Shown piece by piece: positions 11,680-22,259 of a stretch of 64,000 nucleotides of DNA (its first letter is position 1; every line of letters begins with the position of its first letter). The DNA is from Protula sp. h YS-2021 (lineage: Eukaryota; Annelida; Polychaeta; Sabellida; Serpulidae), in contig OX457029.1 in assembly GCA_949752745.1 (NCBI GenBank), positions 16,307,956-16,371,955 of the forward strand, read 5' to 3'. Both the position numbers and the translations under genes were made by a program. The notes beneath the pieces are model-generated. The model searched no databases and had not been told where the DNA came from. It saw nothing but the letters and a program-made list of their open reading frames with translations.

Positions 11680-12003
11680 ATCTAGTTTTTATTTATTTAT
11701 TTATTTATTTTTTTTTGTGTGTGGGAGTGTGGAGGGTGGGAATCACAAGGCTGACATTGCAGGCTTTGATATTTAACAACAAAGGAAACTACTGCTGTCC
11801 CATTCTTTCAACATTTAACAGACTTGAAAAGGCATTTATCGGTAAATGGTAGACAATTAAAACGGCCCTTACTTATTCATAGCACTACAGGACGGCATAC
11901 TTACAACACTACAACAAAATGAAAAAAAAAGAGATCGTTTACTAAAACGCGGAAACGTCCGACACAAATAGAATTAACTGATGACAGCTTGGCTACAATT
12001 TTT
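11680..12003. other. repeat tail and unassigned DNA
   Basis: The first 40 bp continue the dispersed repeat as a (TTTA) run at 11690-11715. The remainder shows no feature. Confidence 0.45.
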
Positions 12004-12046
12004 TAACTATAGCTTCAGTGAGGCAAGATCCCCCGTGTAACACATA
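12004..12046. repeat. short dispersed repeat, shared with 36821-36860
   Basis: The stretch aacta, tcagtgagg, caagatcccccgtgtaa recurs at 36821 as aactagagtctcagtgagac, aggatcccccgtgtaa. This is probably the leading end of a repeat family, since other families in the window also begin with aactagag. Confidence 0.5.
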
Positions 12047-12149
12047 ATGTCATTGGATGTTAGTAATTCACTGAAATTTAAAACCCTACGGATCGGGGAG
12101 GTTAGGGGGGATGCAGAAAGGCAGCGTACTTGATGGGTAAGACATGATG

Positions 12150-12299
12150 TAAGACATCGCACACGGTGACACATCGCCGCCGTCCCGCTCTCACAGCGAC
12201 AGCGCAGGCACGGATCGGTTCCGGCCGGCACAAAACTCTCCCCCTCGGCTACTTCCGCGCCCTCTCGGTCGTGACAACGAAGCCGCCAACTCCCGTACA
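12150..12299 (-). CDS. cysteine-rich exon, von Willebrand factor C-like
   Basis: A minus-strand frame, open from a possible acceptor (ACAG just before 12299), encodes a cysteine-rich module. It has WRLRCHDREG, GESFVPAGTDPCLRCRCESG and MCHRVRC in order. The spacing C-x(n)-C-x2-C-x-C-x(n)-C-x4-C with the preceding G-E-x-F-x-P and DPC is the VWC pattern found in extracellular and membrane proteins. The acceptor would be phase 1. The 3' boundary is uncertain: no strong donor lies directly after MCHRVRC, and a GTACGC further on is possible. DGCR2/IDD-like or another VWC protein are candidates that I cannot separate. It is on the same strand as the Ig exon 5 kb away, but Turtle proteins are not known to carry VWC modules, so a separate gene is more likely. 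Confidence 0.6.
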
Positions 12300-13126
12300 C
12301 TGTAATTATACATTTCAAAATTAATCATTTTATTTCCTGTGCTATTGTTTGGTGGATGAAGTTTTCACTTAACCATGGATTCTTATGAAATTTTCAAACC
12401 ATAATGTGGAATGTCACAAAAATCGTACACAAAAGCCAAGACCGAGACTTTTTAAAATATTTATTAGCTGAGTAAATGAGCAACATTTTTGAGGGAGTTA
12501 TGGGAAGAATTAGTCGAGCCGTCTGTCAACTGTTGATCTATTTCGTGAACAAGTCACATCAGTCTGCCAACTGGCATTCAGTGGGAGCTACGGCTGTGAG
12601 GCACATCTCATATGTATCCGAAATGTAGGGGGAAAAAACGAAGCACTTTTTCTCAGAGAAGGCGATATTGTTGCATGTTTCCGAAAAGAAAAAAATAAAT
12701 GAAAATCTGTGAGATAAACCATTTTACACGCTGATAAATATTGCAAAAGTAATTAAGCAACAATGAGCGAGGCCTTTTTCCCCCTCTCCATTTTTCAAGC
12801 CTCGTACTCATTCATCTGCACTTGATAAAATCGTGTTTTTATTGTTGACACCTCTCGTCAAAGCGAGCTGAGTTTTTTCAGCTAATTCCTCTTACTCTTC
12901 AAGTTCCCTTTGTTTGCCAAGGTTTTATTCATCGCTTAGGATTACACTGGATATTTTTACATTTTTTTAGTGTATTCAATTTGTACGAAAATTTTCGTCG
13001 CAGTTGTGGCATGTTTTTTTTTTTTTTTTTTTAGTTTGTCAGTGGAACTAGTCAGAGGCCGTTAGGGCTAGAAAGATGAAATTTGGATGTGATAATATTC
13101 AGTATGTCTAGTTGATCTCCCTGTAT
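12300..13126. other. unassigned intergenic or intronic DNA
   Basis: AT-rich sequence with a T-run at 13014-13032. No exon or repeat boundary is supported. Confidence 0.4.
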
Positions 13127-13612
13127 TTAACACTTGACAAGTCTTCAGCTTGCAAGAGTTATATGAATTTGTGCGAGCAGCCGTTCGTCCTTCTTTTTTT
13201 TTCTTGACAGTTTTTCCGATTTTCTGTGTCTTCTTCTTCTCTGACACTATGGGCCCTAGGACCATGAAACTTGGAACTTATGAAGAGCTTGATCTGAACG
13301 TGTGCATGTCACTTTTTATTTTCGTCTTCGATTACGTTTTCTTTGCTAAAACGCCATGTGAAAAGAGTGTATTTTTGCAAGTAAATGCAGTGCATTTAAC
13401 GTACATCACAGAACACAGTTGCTGAGCTTTGTGCGAGTCCTCACTGCGTAAATAGATAACACGGCGTATGCCTGCTCAGTCAATAAACCCTTACGCCAAC
13501 AAAAACCAAACACTACTCGGCTTATAAGACGTATTCAAGCTGTGTTGTTTGCAATATATTATTCAAGAAATCACCCACTTAAATAACCCACCAAAGGCTT
13601 GTCAAGTGTTAA
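13127..13612. mobile_element. TTAA-flanked MITE, copy 1
   Basis: TTAA at 13127-13130 and 13609-13612 brackets a 478-bp interior. The interior starts CACTTGACAAG and ends with its inverse, CTTGTCAAGTG. A second copy in opposite orientation lies at 54976-55466 with the same interior (agggcccatagcgtc side, aatatattattcaagaaat side). The TTAA duplication is the piggyBac signature, although CAC rather than CCC at the terminus is atypical. The open frame at 13150-13425 recurs in both copies but has no transposase motif and is a low-complexity hydrophobic frame. Confidence 0.75.
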
Positions 13613-14879
13613 TAAGAAGTGTTAAAAACAGCGCATTTAAACGCAAAGTAACGGTTGAGCAAAACAACACAGCTTATGGGTGTTACATGAGCTCTGTCTG
13701 CATACTGAAAAGTGCTTGTCCGTTCAATCGCTAAAGCCGTTGAGCGAACATAACCAAGCAGATGTACACGGTTTATAATGTGTTAATCAAATACTGTTTT
13801 ATTTATGTTTAAAACGTTTCTGTAGCGTGCATGCCCCAAACTTTCTAAATCTGTTGCCCCCCCCCCCTCATCCTTTTTCTTTTTCTTAAAAACACGCTTT
13901 GCTGGCAGGGAAGGGGGCGGTAAATTGGCTCTTCTAAATTTGTTAAAAAAAAACAAGCTTCTTTATTGCCACACTCAAAACCCACACTGAACTTGCATAA
14001 ACAGCACTTAAGCTTATTTTTAAGTCCAACGGCTCCGTTTATACGGTTGTTCTAATTCCTGTTAATTTTGGTTTATTGTATGTTTAAATGTCGTGTTTAG
14101 TTTATTGTATGTCGTTTTCTGCTTGTAACCCCTTCCCTGCTGCTGCAATACACCTCTCCTGCTTCCCGACTCGGTCCTCTCTCTCCCCTTTCCGTCCGGC
14201 AAAAAATTCTCCTGGTCCTGGTTCCGAAAACTTGCCAATCAAAACGCAGCATTTGGTCGATCACGTGACCAGCAGGAAAGAAGTCTGCTCTACAGACACA
14301 TTGTCGCCACGGTGATTTGCCCCCTTTTTTCTATTGGTTCTCCAAAACATGCAGCAAAATTTTTGCAAACACTCCCCTATATATACCCCGGTTCTTGTCT
14401 CTTTCCCCAGCGCTTTCAAAGCAGCATACAAACTCGCACCAAGCAAAACTTTACCTACCCCTTCCCTCTCTCCTCCTTCAACTATACTTTGCGCACTTAT
14501 TATATGATGCCATTATGTATATACATGTAGTTTTGTTAGCATTGGCAAAATTTTACACACCCAATGGTGCGCTATTCTCCAATGTTTTATGAATAAATCT
14601 GTACACTTGTTATTATTGTTTTCCATGGGCCTGACACTTCCTATTACTGTGAAAGCTTAGTTTTAAACGGAATTCAAGCTGTGACGTTTGCTAATGTTTC
14701 AATGGCATGACAATTTCATTTGAAAAAAACTTCTCCAAAAAATGACATCCTAAGAAGTCCAAAATAATATTATTTGAGAACGGTGCGGAGGGGGTGAGCC
14801 CAGGTGGTTTCTGCGGGAGGAGGGGGCTTTAGATTTATTAAGGAGCACATGCCAAAATTAGTTTTGCTTTTTAACTTTT
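13613..14879. other. unassigned DNA
   Basis: This holds a C-run at 13857-13867 and pyrimidine-rich stretches at 14130-14190 and 14455-14480. Overlapping short frames at 14088-14592 show no known domain. The tail at 14800-14879 leads into the next dispersed repeat. Confidence 0.45.
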
Positions 14880-15889
14880 AATGTTTATGAAGTGTTGAAG
14901 ATATCGCTTGCGAATACGGTTCTAGTTCCCAATTGCTAAAGAGTGATGAAATTTGGCTCACTGATAGAGGGTGATTAGACGCCGTAAAATCCGCATTTTT
15001 AAAACCACGACCTTAGAGAACGATTGACATCCTCGGCCATAGTCAAAGTCAAAAACCGGAAATGGACCATTTTTTCGAAAACGGTTAGAGATAGAACGAT
15101 TTTGAGCTTATTTTCGACCTTTGGGTCTAAAAGACGATATGTAAGAGGTACCTCGGTGACCTTCACCTCCTCGGACATGGCCAAAGTAAAAAAACCGGAA
15201 GTTGATCATTATCTTGAAAACTGTTAGAGATAGAGTGATTTTAAGCTTATTTCCGACCCTGTGGACCTAGAAGAGGTAATGTACGAGGTACCTCGGTGAC
15301 CTTGACCTCCTCGAACATGGTCAAAGTAAAAAAACAACCGGAAATGGGCAATAATCTCGAAAACCGTTACAGATAGAGCGATTTTGAGCTTATGGACTTA
15401 AAAGACCATATGTAAGAGGTACTTCAATGACTCTGACTTCCTCGGGCATGGTCAAAGTCAAAAATCGGAAGTTGACCATTATCTCGAAAACCGTTAGAGA
15501 TATTTGAGCTTATTTTTTACCCTTTTACCCTTTGGCCTAAAAGACGATATGTAGGAGGTACTTCGGTGACCTTGACTCCTCGGCCATGGTCAACGTCAAA
15601 AACAGGAAGCGGGCCATTATCTCGAAAACGGTTACAGATAGAGCGATTCTGAACTTATTTTCGACCCTTTGGCCCTAAAAAATTATTTAGAGATACCTCG
15701 GTGACCTTGACCTCCTCGGCCATGGTAAAAGCCAAAAAAACCGGAAGCTGATCATTATCTTGAAAAGGTTTAGAGATAGCACGATTTTGAGTTTATTTTC
15801 AACCCTAAAAGACGATATGTAAGAGGTTAAGAGTTCAGAATCGTATTTTCTTTGTGACCCCCAGATGTAATGTTGGTTACTCGGTAGCG
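14880..15889. repeat. dispersed repeat with ~137-bp tandem units, copy 2
   Basis: Six units keyed by ggttagagatagagcg variants (15084, 15220, 15366, 15492, 15629, 15771) each carry aaaagacgatatgtaagagg, then cggtgaccttgacctcctcg, then catggtcaaagtcaaaa. The tail, cgtattttctttgtgaccc and then ggttactcggtagcg, is interrupted by the retroelement at 15890 and resumes at 18195. Confidence 0.8.
15877..15889. other. target-site duplication, left copy
   Basis: TTACTCGGTAGCG is identical to 18195-18207 and flanks the retroelement exactly. Before insertion the site read as a continuous dispersed-repeat tail, as seen in the copy near 11236-11259. Confidence 0.75.
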
Positions 15890-18194
15890 TGCTTTATGCA
15901 GTGCTGGGTGTACAATCCTCTCTTGAGGTCACTGCAGTGCTTTGCGCCCCAATCATCAGAGTTGAACCATGCCTCTCACAGTTTTGCCCCTCGAATCAAC
16001 TGACTGACCGGCATGGCGGGGCAGCAACGGTTAGCTACTCCGTCGCGCTGGGTTACAAAGCAGCTCTCTTCAGGTCTTGACCATCATTCATTTCCTTGGC
16101 TATATCTTTAGTGCTTCTCTGACTATGTCCTATCATTAGGCTTCAGCCACAACCAGTTGGACGTTTGCTCAGCCTGATCTTCACACTCGCGCCTCAGGTC
16201 TTTCCTCTCCCTCCCTTGCAGACCTAAAACCTTGCACATGCACCACACCTATCTGCATACGAAACCGCGGCATGCTATCTCTACTGGTAGGCACCACACT
16301 TTATAGCCGCTTTCTTTACAGTCTTTCCTCAGCTCTTCATACTTGGTGCGCTTCTTTTCGTTTCCTTCCTCTGAACGGCTTTCCCACGGGACTGTTAATT
16401 CAATTACCAGGATCTGTTTCGTGCTGCAGGACCATGTATCGATATCGGGCCTGAGATCTGTTGTACATACTTCCTGCGGAAATGTAAGACGGTTCTTCAA
16501 ATCCACTCGTATCTGCCAATCATGTGCCGTGGCTAATACTCCCCACTGACACTTGCTGACATGCTGCTTCTCCTCTCCTGCTTTCACAAACTTGACGAGC
16601 CGCAGACCTGACGGCCTCGTCTTGTTTTGTGCATTGATCGCTCTGTCCAGAACGGCAGCTATTTCCCTCAGTACAGTATCATGTCTCCACCGGTATGTTC
16701 CCTGGGATAGGGCCACTTTGTAGCTAGAAAGAATGTGTTAAATAGATGCTCTTTCTCTGCACAGTGCGCACTTGTCATCGTCTGTCACCTTCCAGAGCTT
16801 CAGGCTTTCCGGAGATGGAAGCAGGTCGTACACTCCTCAGCAGGAATGAAAGATGTATAGGTTCTTTCTTCATGATGTCGCTCCACGACAATTTCTTTGC
16901 TGTGATCGATTCCTACCGAGTCCACTGGCTGACTGCTTTTGTTCTCCTCGCCTCCTCCTCTCTTGCTCGGATTTCGTCTGTCACCATCTTTCTTCTTCCT
17001 CTTGTATCGGCTTCCTTCCACCTGGGTTTACTTGCTTCCTCTAATTCTCGCCTTCCCTGCCGCACTGTTCCAACCAATTCCCGGAATCTTATTCTACTCT
17101 CCGCCTCTTGTCTACTCTCCTGTACTGACCACTTTCTGCTACTGCGAATTGTCGTGCCTGCCTTTGATACTAGATCATCCCGCGAGTGCTGCAGCTTTAG
17201 CTGTTCTCGCACTTTCCAAACCTTAAACTCTTCCACGATTGACGTTAGCGGGAGCTGTACACAACTGTTATTGCTGTAGAGTCCGACAGAGGAAAAACTT
17301 GGTTGAACTCCGAGCCATCTTCGTAGGTATTTGCCAACCATTCGTTCCATTTCTTGTACTTTACTCATGGGAATGTCGTACATCAACAATGGCCAGCATA
17401 AACGCATAAATGCCGAATTGGAAGCACCAAGCCTTGTATCTCCCCGGTATTCTTGCCGTTTCTATGCGATTTAGGTGGTCTTGTAGTTGCTGAACAACCT
17501 TTCTAGCATTCTCGGTATCTCGCAACGTACCGTCATATCACTTTCCGAGGCATTTCACGGGCTCTTCACTGATTGTCGGTATTCTCGCGCCTTGCAAATG
17601 GAAATAGTTCCTCTTGTCTATTGCACCTTTCTTGAACACTAAACTCCGACACTTCTTGGCCTTGAATGACATTCCTACCCATATGACTAGCTCTTCTAGT
17701 TTTGAAAGGACCCATCTGCCTGCTTGTGGTTTGTGCGTGCAGATGGTTAAATCGTCCATAAATCCCTTCATGGGTTGCTGTCTCACTCCGTTTTGCAGGC
17801 CCTCTGGCTTCCGCTTTGGCCGTCTTGATCAGCAGGCTCATCCCCGATAGCAACAGGATGACAGATATTGTGCAGCCGGTAATGATACCAACTTCTAGGT
17901 TTTGCCACTCTGTTGTGGAGCTGTAACTGTAAACTGGATCTTGAGTCTGTCTAGGTATCTCGTGATAATCACTCGCAGCTTCTCAGGTACAGCGTACTGC
18001 CTAATTGCCTCTTTTATTAATGCCGAAAGCGTTTGCTAGATCGAGCCAGATCGGTGTTAGGTCAGTTTTGTGATATCTGGCTTCTTGTAGTAACTGAGTA
18101 ATTAGGCTATTGTGCTCTCAACATCCGGCGAACCCCTCGACGCCCCCTTTCTGTACGGATGTTTCAATGTATTGATTGGCTGTCATGGACTTGT
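15890..18194 (-). pseudogene. 5'-truncated non-LTR retroelement: FMDD reverse transcriptase plus zinc knuckle and restriction-like endonuclease
   Basis: Decayed pol gene, read from 18194 down to 15890 in shifting frames. In order: SVQKGGVEGFAGC and PIWLDLANAF (RT fingers/palm); VGIITGCTISV near 17900-17850 where most RTs have a GVxQGxxLSP-like motif; GFMDDL at 17762-17748 replacing YADD; an RT thumb-like segment with YLRRWLGV and WPLLMYDIPM (17407-16913); a C-x2-C-x7-H-x4-Y knuckle (16770-16720, last cysteine changed to tyrosine, with an in-frame stop); and a C-terminal domain (16716-16249) with RHDTVL, LRPDIDTW, VIELTVPWE and CLPVEIACRGFV. The PD...E pattern is that of a PD-(D/E)XK nuclease. 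Architecture therefore resembles R2-type retroelements, but the palm motifs do not. TTACTCGGTAGCG at 15877-15889 and 18195-18207 is the target duplication. Frameshifts and stops make it inactive. I recognise the family as widespread in animals but cannot name its clade with certainty. Confidence 0.8.
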
Positions 18195-18207
18195 TTACTC
18201 GGTAGCG
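18195..18207. other. target-site duplication, right copy
   Basis: Second TTACTCGGTAGCG. After it the interrupted repeat resumes with aaaacggtctag, matching 11246-11259 of the related repeat. Confidence 0.75.
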
Positions 18208-18639
18208 AAAACGGTCTAGTTTTCTTTTTGCTATTGTTTGGTGACTTACGGTTACACTGGAGCATTTGCTATTGTTTGGGGACGGATGTGTTTTCACTTA
18301 ACTGATCTTGCCCTTACCTTTTGCTTAATTTATTTATGTATTACCTAATCGGCAAAGAGAATTATTACTAAGATTGTCAAAGCGACACATCTGTTTCTCC
18401 AACGACATCACGACTTCTTGAAGATGCACCTCATAGAAAACATCGGTGATTGCGATAACAGCTGATGTGTCGGCTCTGGCCCACCGTGTTTTCAAACTAT
18501 TTCAACTCAGACCGCGATTTTTAACTATGGTGTACTTTTTTGCATGCCTATTAAATACCTTTTCATCTTGATATCAAGATGATACCTAAAATTATATTAG
18601 TAATGTCGGAAATTTAAATATTGATATCAAAAACCTGCA
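18208..18639. other. repeat tail, then unassigned DNA
   Basis: The first ~40 bp complete the interrupted dispersed repeat. ttgctattgtttgg occurs twice (18227 and 18266) and also near 12340. No gene is seen. Confidence 0.45.
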
Positions 18640-18768
18640 TTTCATAAAAAGTCGTAACAACGGCAGTATTTTCATAAACAGTCGTAACAACGGCAGTATT
18701 TTCATAAACAGTCGTAAGAATGGCAGTATTTTCATAAACAGTCGTAACAACGGCAGTATTTTGCTACA
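18640..18768. repeat. 30-bp tandem repeat, four copies
   Basis: The unit ttttcataaaca, gtcgtaacaacggcagta repeats at 30-bp steps with one aagaatgg variant. This is the first of the minisatellite cluster. Confidence 0.85.
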
Positions 18769-19683
18769 GGAACATTACAAAGAACTTATCGGCGACGTTT
18801 TATGGGCGAATAAAACAGCTAAAGCAATTAATGTTTTTATTGGTTTGACTGTAATTCAGACTTTTACTATAAGCATTTGGAAACTGAGAACCCTTTGTAA
18901 GCGTACAGCACAGATTCAAGCAATGCTGTATGAGGAACTTCAGCAACAACCCACATTCTGATACTGGGGCATTTTCCCTCTAGATTCTATTACGTCACTT
19001 CCGGAGTCGTCTGCTTGCCGTTGACAGCCCTTTGGGATTTATTTCTAATGTGCTAACAACACATCTCGTGATAAACTTCCAACACTTGCTCTACAGACCT
19101 CGATATACACATTTGGATATTTGCCAAAAAAAATTGCATGAGTATTGCCTTTTAGCGCAATGTTTTTTCCTGAACTTCAATTTCCTTTTCACCTACTTTA
19201 CGTCAACAATGCTGTCAGAACTCTTTCTTTTTTTAGCATTTTCCAGCTATGCTCATGACAGCCAAGTCAAAAAAGGCTCGTGATCAAAAGCAATATAAGT
19301 AAAAGTCGTTTGATTGGTATGTTCCCTAAACACTGTACAACAAAACGTAACTTCTAAAAGCAAACCCTCCCCAAGTATGTCGTCCCTGGCAACCCGCCCT
19401 TACCGAAGATGCGGTGTATTTAATCCAATCACGCCTGAGTGAACCAATAATAAACGTTACGCCGTGACTGAACATTGCCACATATGTATAAAGTTAAGGG
19501 CAACAATGTGCGTGAGGTCAGCTGGTCTCTTACAGCCTTCTATCAAATTTTTTCGGCTGCCAACTTCCATAAAGTGAGTGAGAAGGTTCGAATGTTACGC
19601 TAGCAGTATTTCTAAATAAGTAAGCATTGAAACAACATCGTCTCTAGGAGACAGCATGGTATTAATCACCTGAGCTAAACTGC
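18769..19683. other. unassigned DNA
   Basis: No supportable exon; short frames only. Confidence 0.4.
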
Positions 19684-21121
19684 AATAGCTGCATTTACTA
19701 CCGAGTCCCTGCTACGTTAGCCCACTATAATCGCTGCATTTACCACCGAGTCCCTGCTACGTTAGCACGATGTAATAGCTGCATTTACTACTGACTCCTT
19801 GCCACCTTAGCCCGCTGTAATAGCTGCACTTACTATCGAGTCCTTGCTACGTTAGCCCGCTGTAATAGCTGCATTTACTACCGAGTCCTTGCTACGTTAG
19901 CCCGCTATAATAGCTGCATTTACTACCGAGTCCTTGCCACGTTAGCCCGCTGTAATAGCTGCATTTACTATCGAGTCCTTGCTACGTTAGCCCGCTGTAA
20001 TAGCTGCATTTACTACCGAGTCCTTGCCACGTTAGCCCGCTGTAATAGCAGCATTTACTACCGAGTGCTTGCCAAGTTAGCCCGCCCTAATAGCTGCATT
20101 TACTATCGAATCCTTGCTACGTTAGCCCACTGTAATAGCTGCACTTACTATCGAGTCGCTCCTACGTTAGCCCGATGTAATAGCTGCATTTACTATTGAA
20201 GCCTTGCTACGTTAGCCCACTGTAATAGCTGCATTTACTATCGAATCCTTGCCACGTTAGCCCGCTGTAATAGCTGCATTTACTACCGAGTGCTTGCCAA
20301 GTTAGCCCGACTTAATAGCTGCATTTACTATCGAATCCTTGCCACGTTAGCCCGCTGTAATGGCTGCATTTACTACCGAGTCCTTGCCAAGTTAGCCCGC
20401 CTTAATAGCTGCATTTACTATCGAATCCTTGCTACGTAAGCCCACTGTAATAGCTGCACTTACTATCGAGTCCCTGCTACGTTAGCCCGATGTAATAGCT
20501 GCATTTACTATCCAATCCTTGCTACGTAAGCCCACTGTAATAGCTGCACTTACTATCGAGTCCCTGCTACGTTAGCCCGATGTAATAGCTGCATTTACTA
20601 TCGAATCCTTGCTACGTAAGCCCACTGTAATAGCTGCACTTACTATCGAGTCCCTGCTACGTTAGCCCGATGTAATAGCTGCATTTACTATCCAATCCTT
20701 GCTACGTAAGACCACTGTAATAGCTGCACTTACTATCGAGTCCCTGCTACGTTAGCCCGATGTAATAGCTGCATTTACTATCGAGTCCCTGCTACGTTAG
20801 CCCGATGTAATAGCTGCATTTACTATCGAATCCTTGCTACGTTAGCCCGCTGTAATAGCTGCATTTACTACCGAGTCCTTGCCAAGTTAGCCCGCTGTAA
20901 TAGCTGCATTTACTATCAAATCCTTGCCACGTTAGCCCGCTGTAATAGCTGCATTTACTATCAAATCCTGGCCCCGTTAGCCCGCTGTAATAGCTGCATT
21001 TACTATCGAGTCCCTGCTACGTTAGCCCGCTGTAATAGCTGCATTTACTATCGAGTCCCTGTTACGTTAGCCCGCTGTAATAGCTGCATTTACTACCCAG
21101 TCCTTGCTACGTTAGCCTGCT
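19684..21121. repeat. 45-bp minisatellite, about 32 copies
   Basis: The unit is tgtaatagctgcatttacta, tcgagtcctt, gctacgttag, cccgc (45 bp). Variants (ccgag/tcgag/tcgaa, gctac/gccac, ctgtaa/atgtaa/cttaa) recur in blocks. A two-unit, 90-bp higher-order pattern (tccttgctacgtaag then tccctgctacgttag) repeats around 20430-20780. Stops in all frames exclude coding. Confidence 0.95.
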
Positions 21122-22259
21122 GCTGTGAACTACGTTTGCGGCAAACAACAGCCGGCAAAGCCACTCACCACGCTTACATTACAAATAAATGGTTCTTCTA
21201 AAAAATATGATAACAAAGCCTCAGAAAAAGCATTTCTTTCTGCATGAGCCGCCGATCTGCCGTACGGGTGATGAGGCTTCGTGACTTGGCCCAGCCGTAT
21301 GAAGCACCAGTCCGACATGGGGCGGTGTATCTTTCTGATTTATGAGCAAATATCCCATCAAATACTGATCGTCTTCAGCTTGGTTCAAATCACGAATTTA
21401 CTCTATGGAACTTCGTATTGCGGTCTGCAAGTCAGGTCTCCAATGCTTTTCAAGATACACAGGTGACATGATCTTTGACCTCGAAATTCAAGGTCATTGT
21501 TCAAATCACGAAGTTACCTGTCATATAACTCCGCATAATAAATTTAAAACCAACCAACGGTTTCCGAGATGTACAGGTCACGTGACCTTTGACCTTAAAA
21601 CCCCCGCTCAATGTTAAGATCACGAAGTTACACCTAATGCATCTCCGTATAGGGCCCTACTATGTACTTTGTTCAATGAAGTTGAGATTTACTGGTTTTT
21701 TTCGGAATAGTCTTGATTTGGCTACAGTGCCTTATTTCACCAATGACAAAAGTATAGATTCTTACTTGTCTGAAATAGTCTTATTTTATCAATAGAATGA
21801 TTTATTTAATTTCGCTCTTGGTAGCGAAATCGGCCTTGTTTGTGGCAAAAAGTGAATGAATGCTGCTCGTCTGTTTTCGCTTCCCACATGTGAAACGCCT
21901 AATTCTAAAATATACACTTAGAAATAAAGCAATTAAGTATTTGATTACACAAAGTCCCTCCACGAACACCAAAGAGTTTGAGCACCACTGCAAAAGAAGA
22001 CAACGGTGGTTCCAAATCTTACGAGAATTCCGCATTTAATGAAGGGTCTCAACGCTGAGTTCCCTGGCGAAGTCTGAAAATGAAGGTTGAAGATTAAAAG
22101 CTGCATCCGTTTGCAGTCATGTCGTCCCATCATAAACAAAAATCACGCTTTAACATCATCTAAAATTTATAGAGGTTTGGAGACAGATAAGTACATTACC
22201 GTAGGATGAAACATCGATTTCTTAAAGGAAAGTACACAAACGGCACGATGTTGAATATG
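21122..22259. other. unassigned DNA with a short AGGTCA-type repeat
   Basis: At 21450-21640 a ~95-bp unit occurs twice (agatacacaggtgacatgatc, ctttgacctcg; then agatgtacaggtcacgtgac, ctttgacct). The rest shows no feature. Confidence 0.5.

Noticed and set aside
13150..13425. Hydrophobic frame repeated in both TTAA MITEs
   Set aside because: Shared because the MITE is shared; contains no transposase motif and differs by frameshifts between copies.
16746..17279. 177-codon plus-strand frame over the retroelement
   Set aside because: It is the antisense shadow of the reverse transcriptase thumb region; the minus strand carries the recognised motifs.
19684..21121. Regularly spaced 45-bp repeat resembling a CRISPR array
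   Set aside because: There are no unique spacers between repeats, the units are contiguous and diverged, and the genome is animal.
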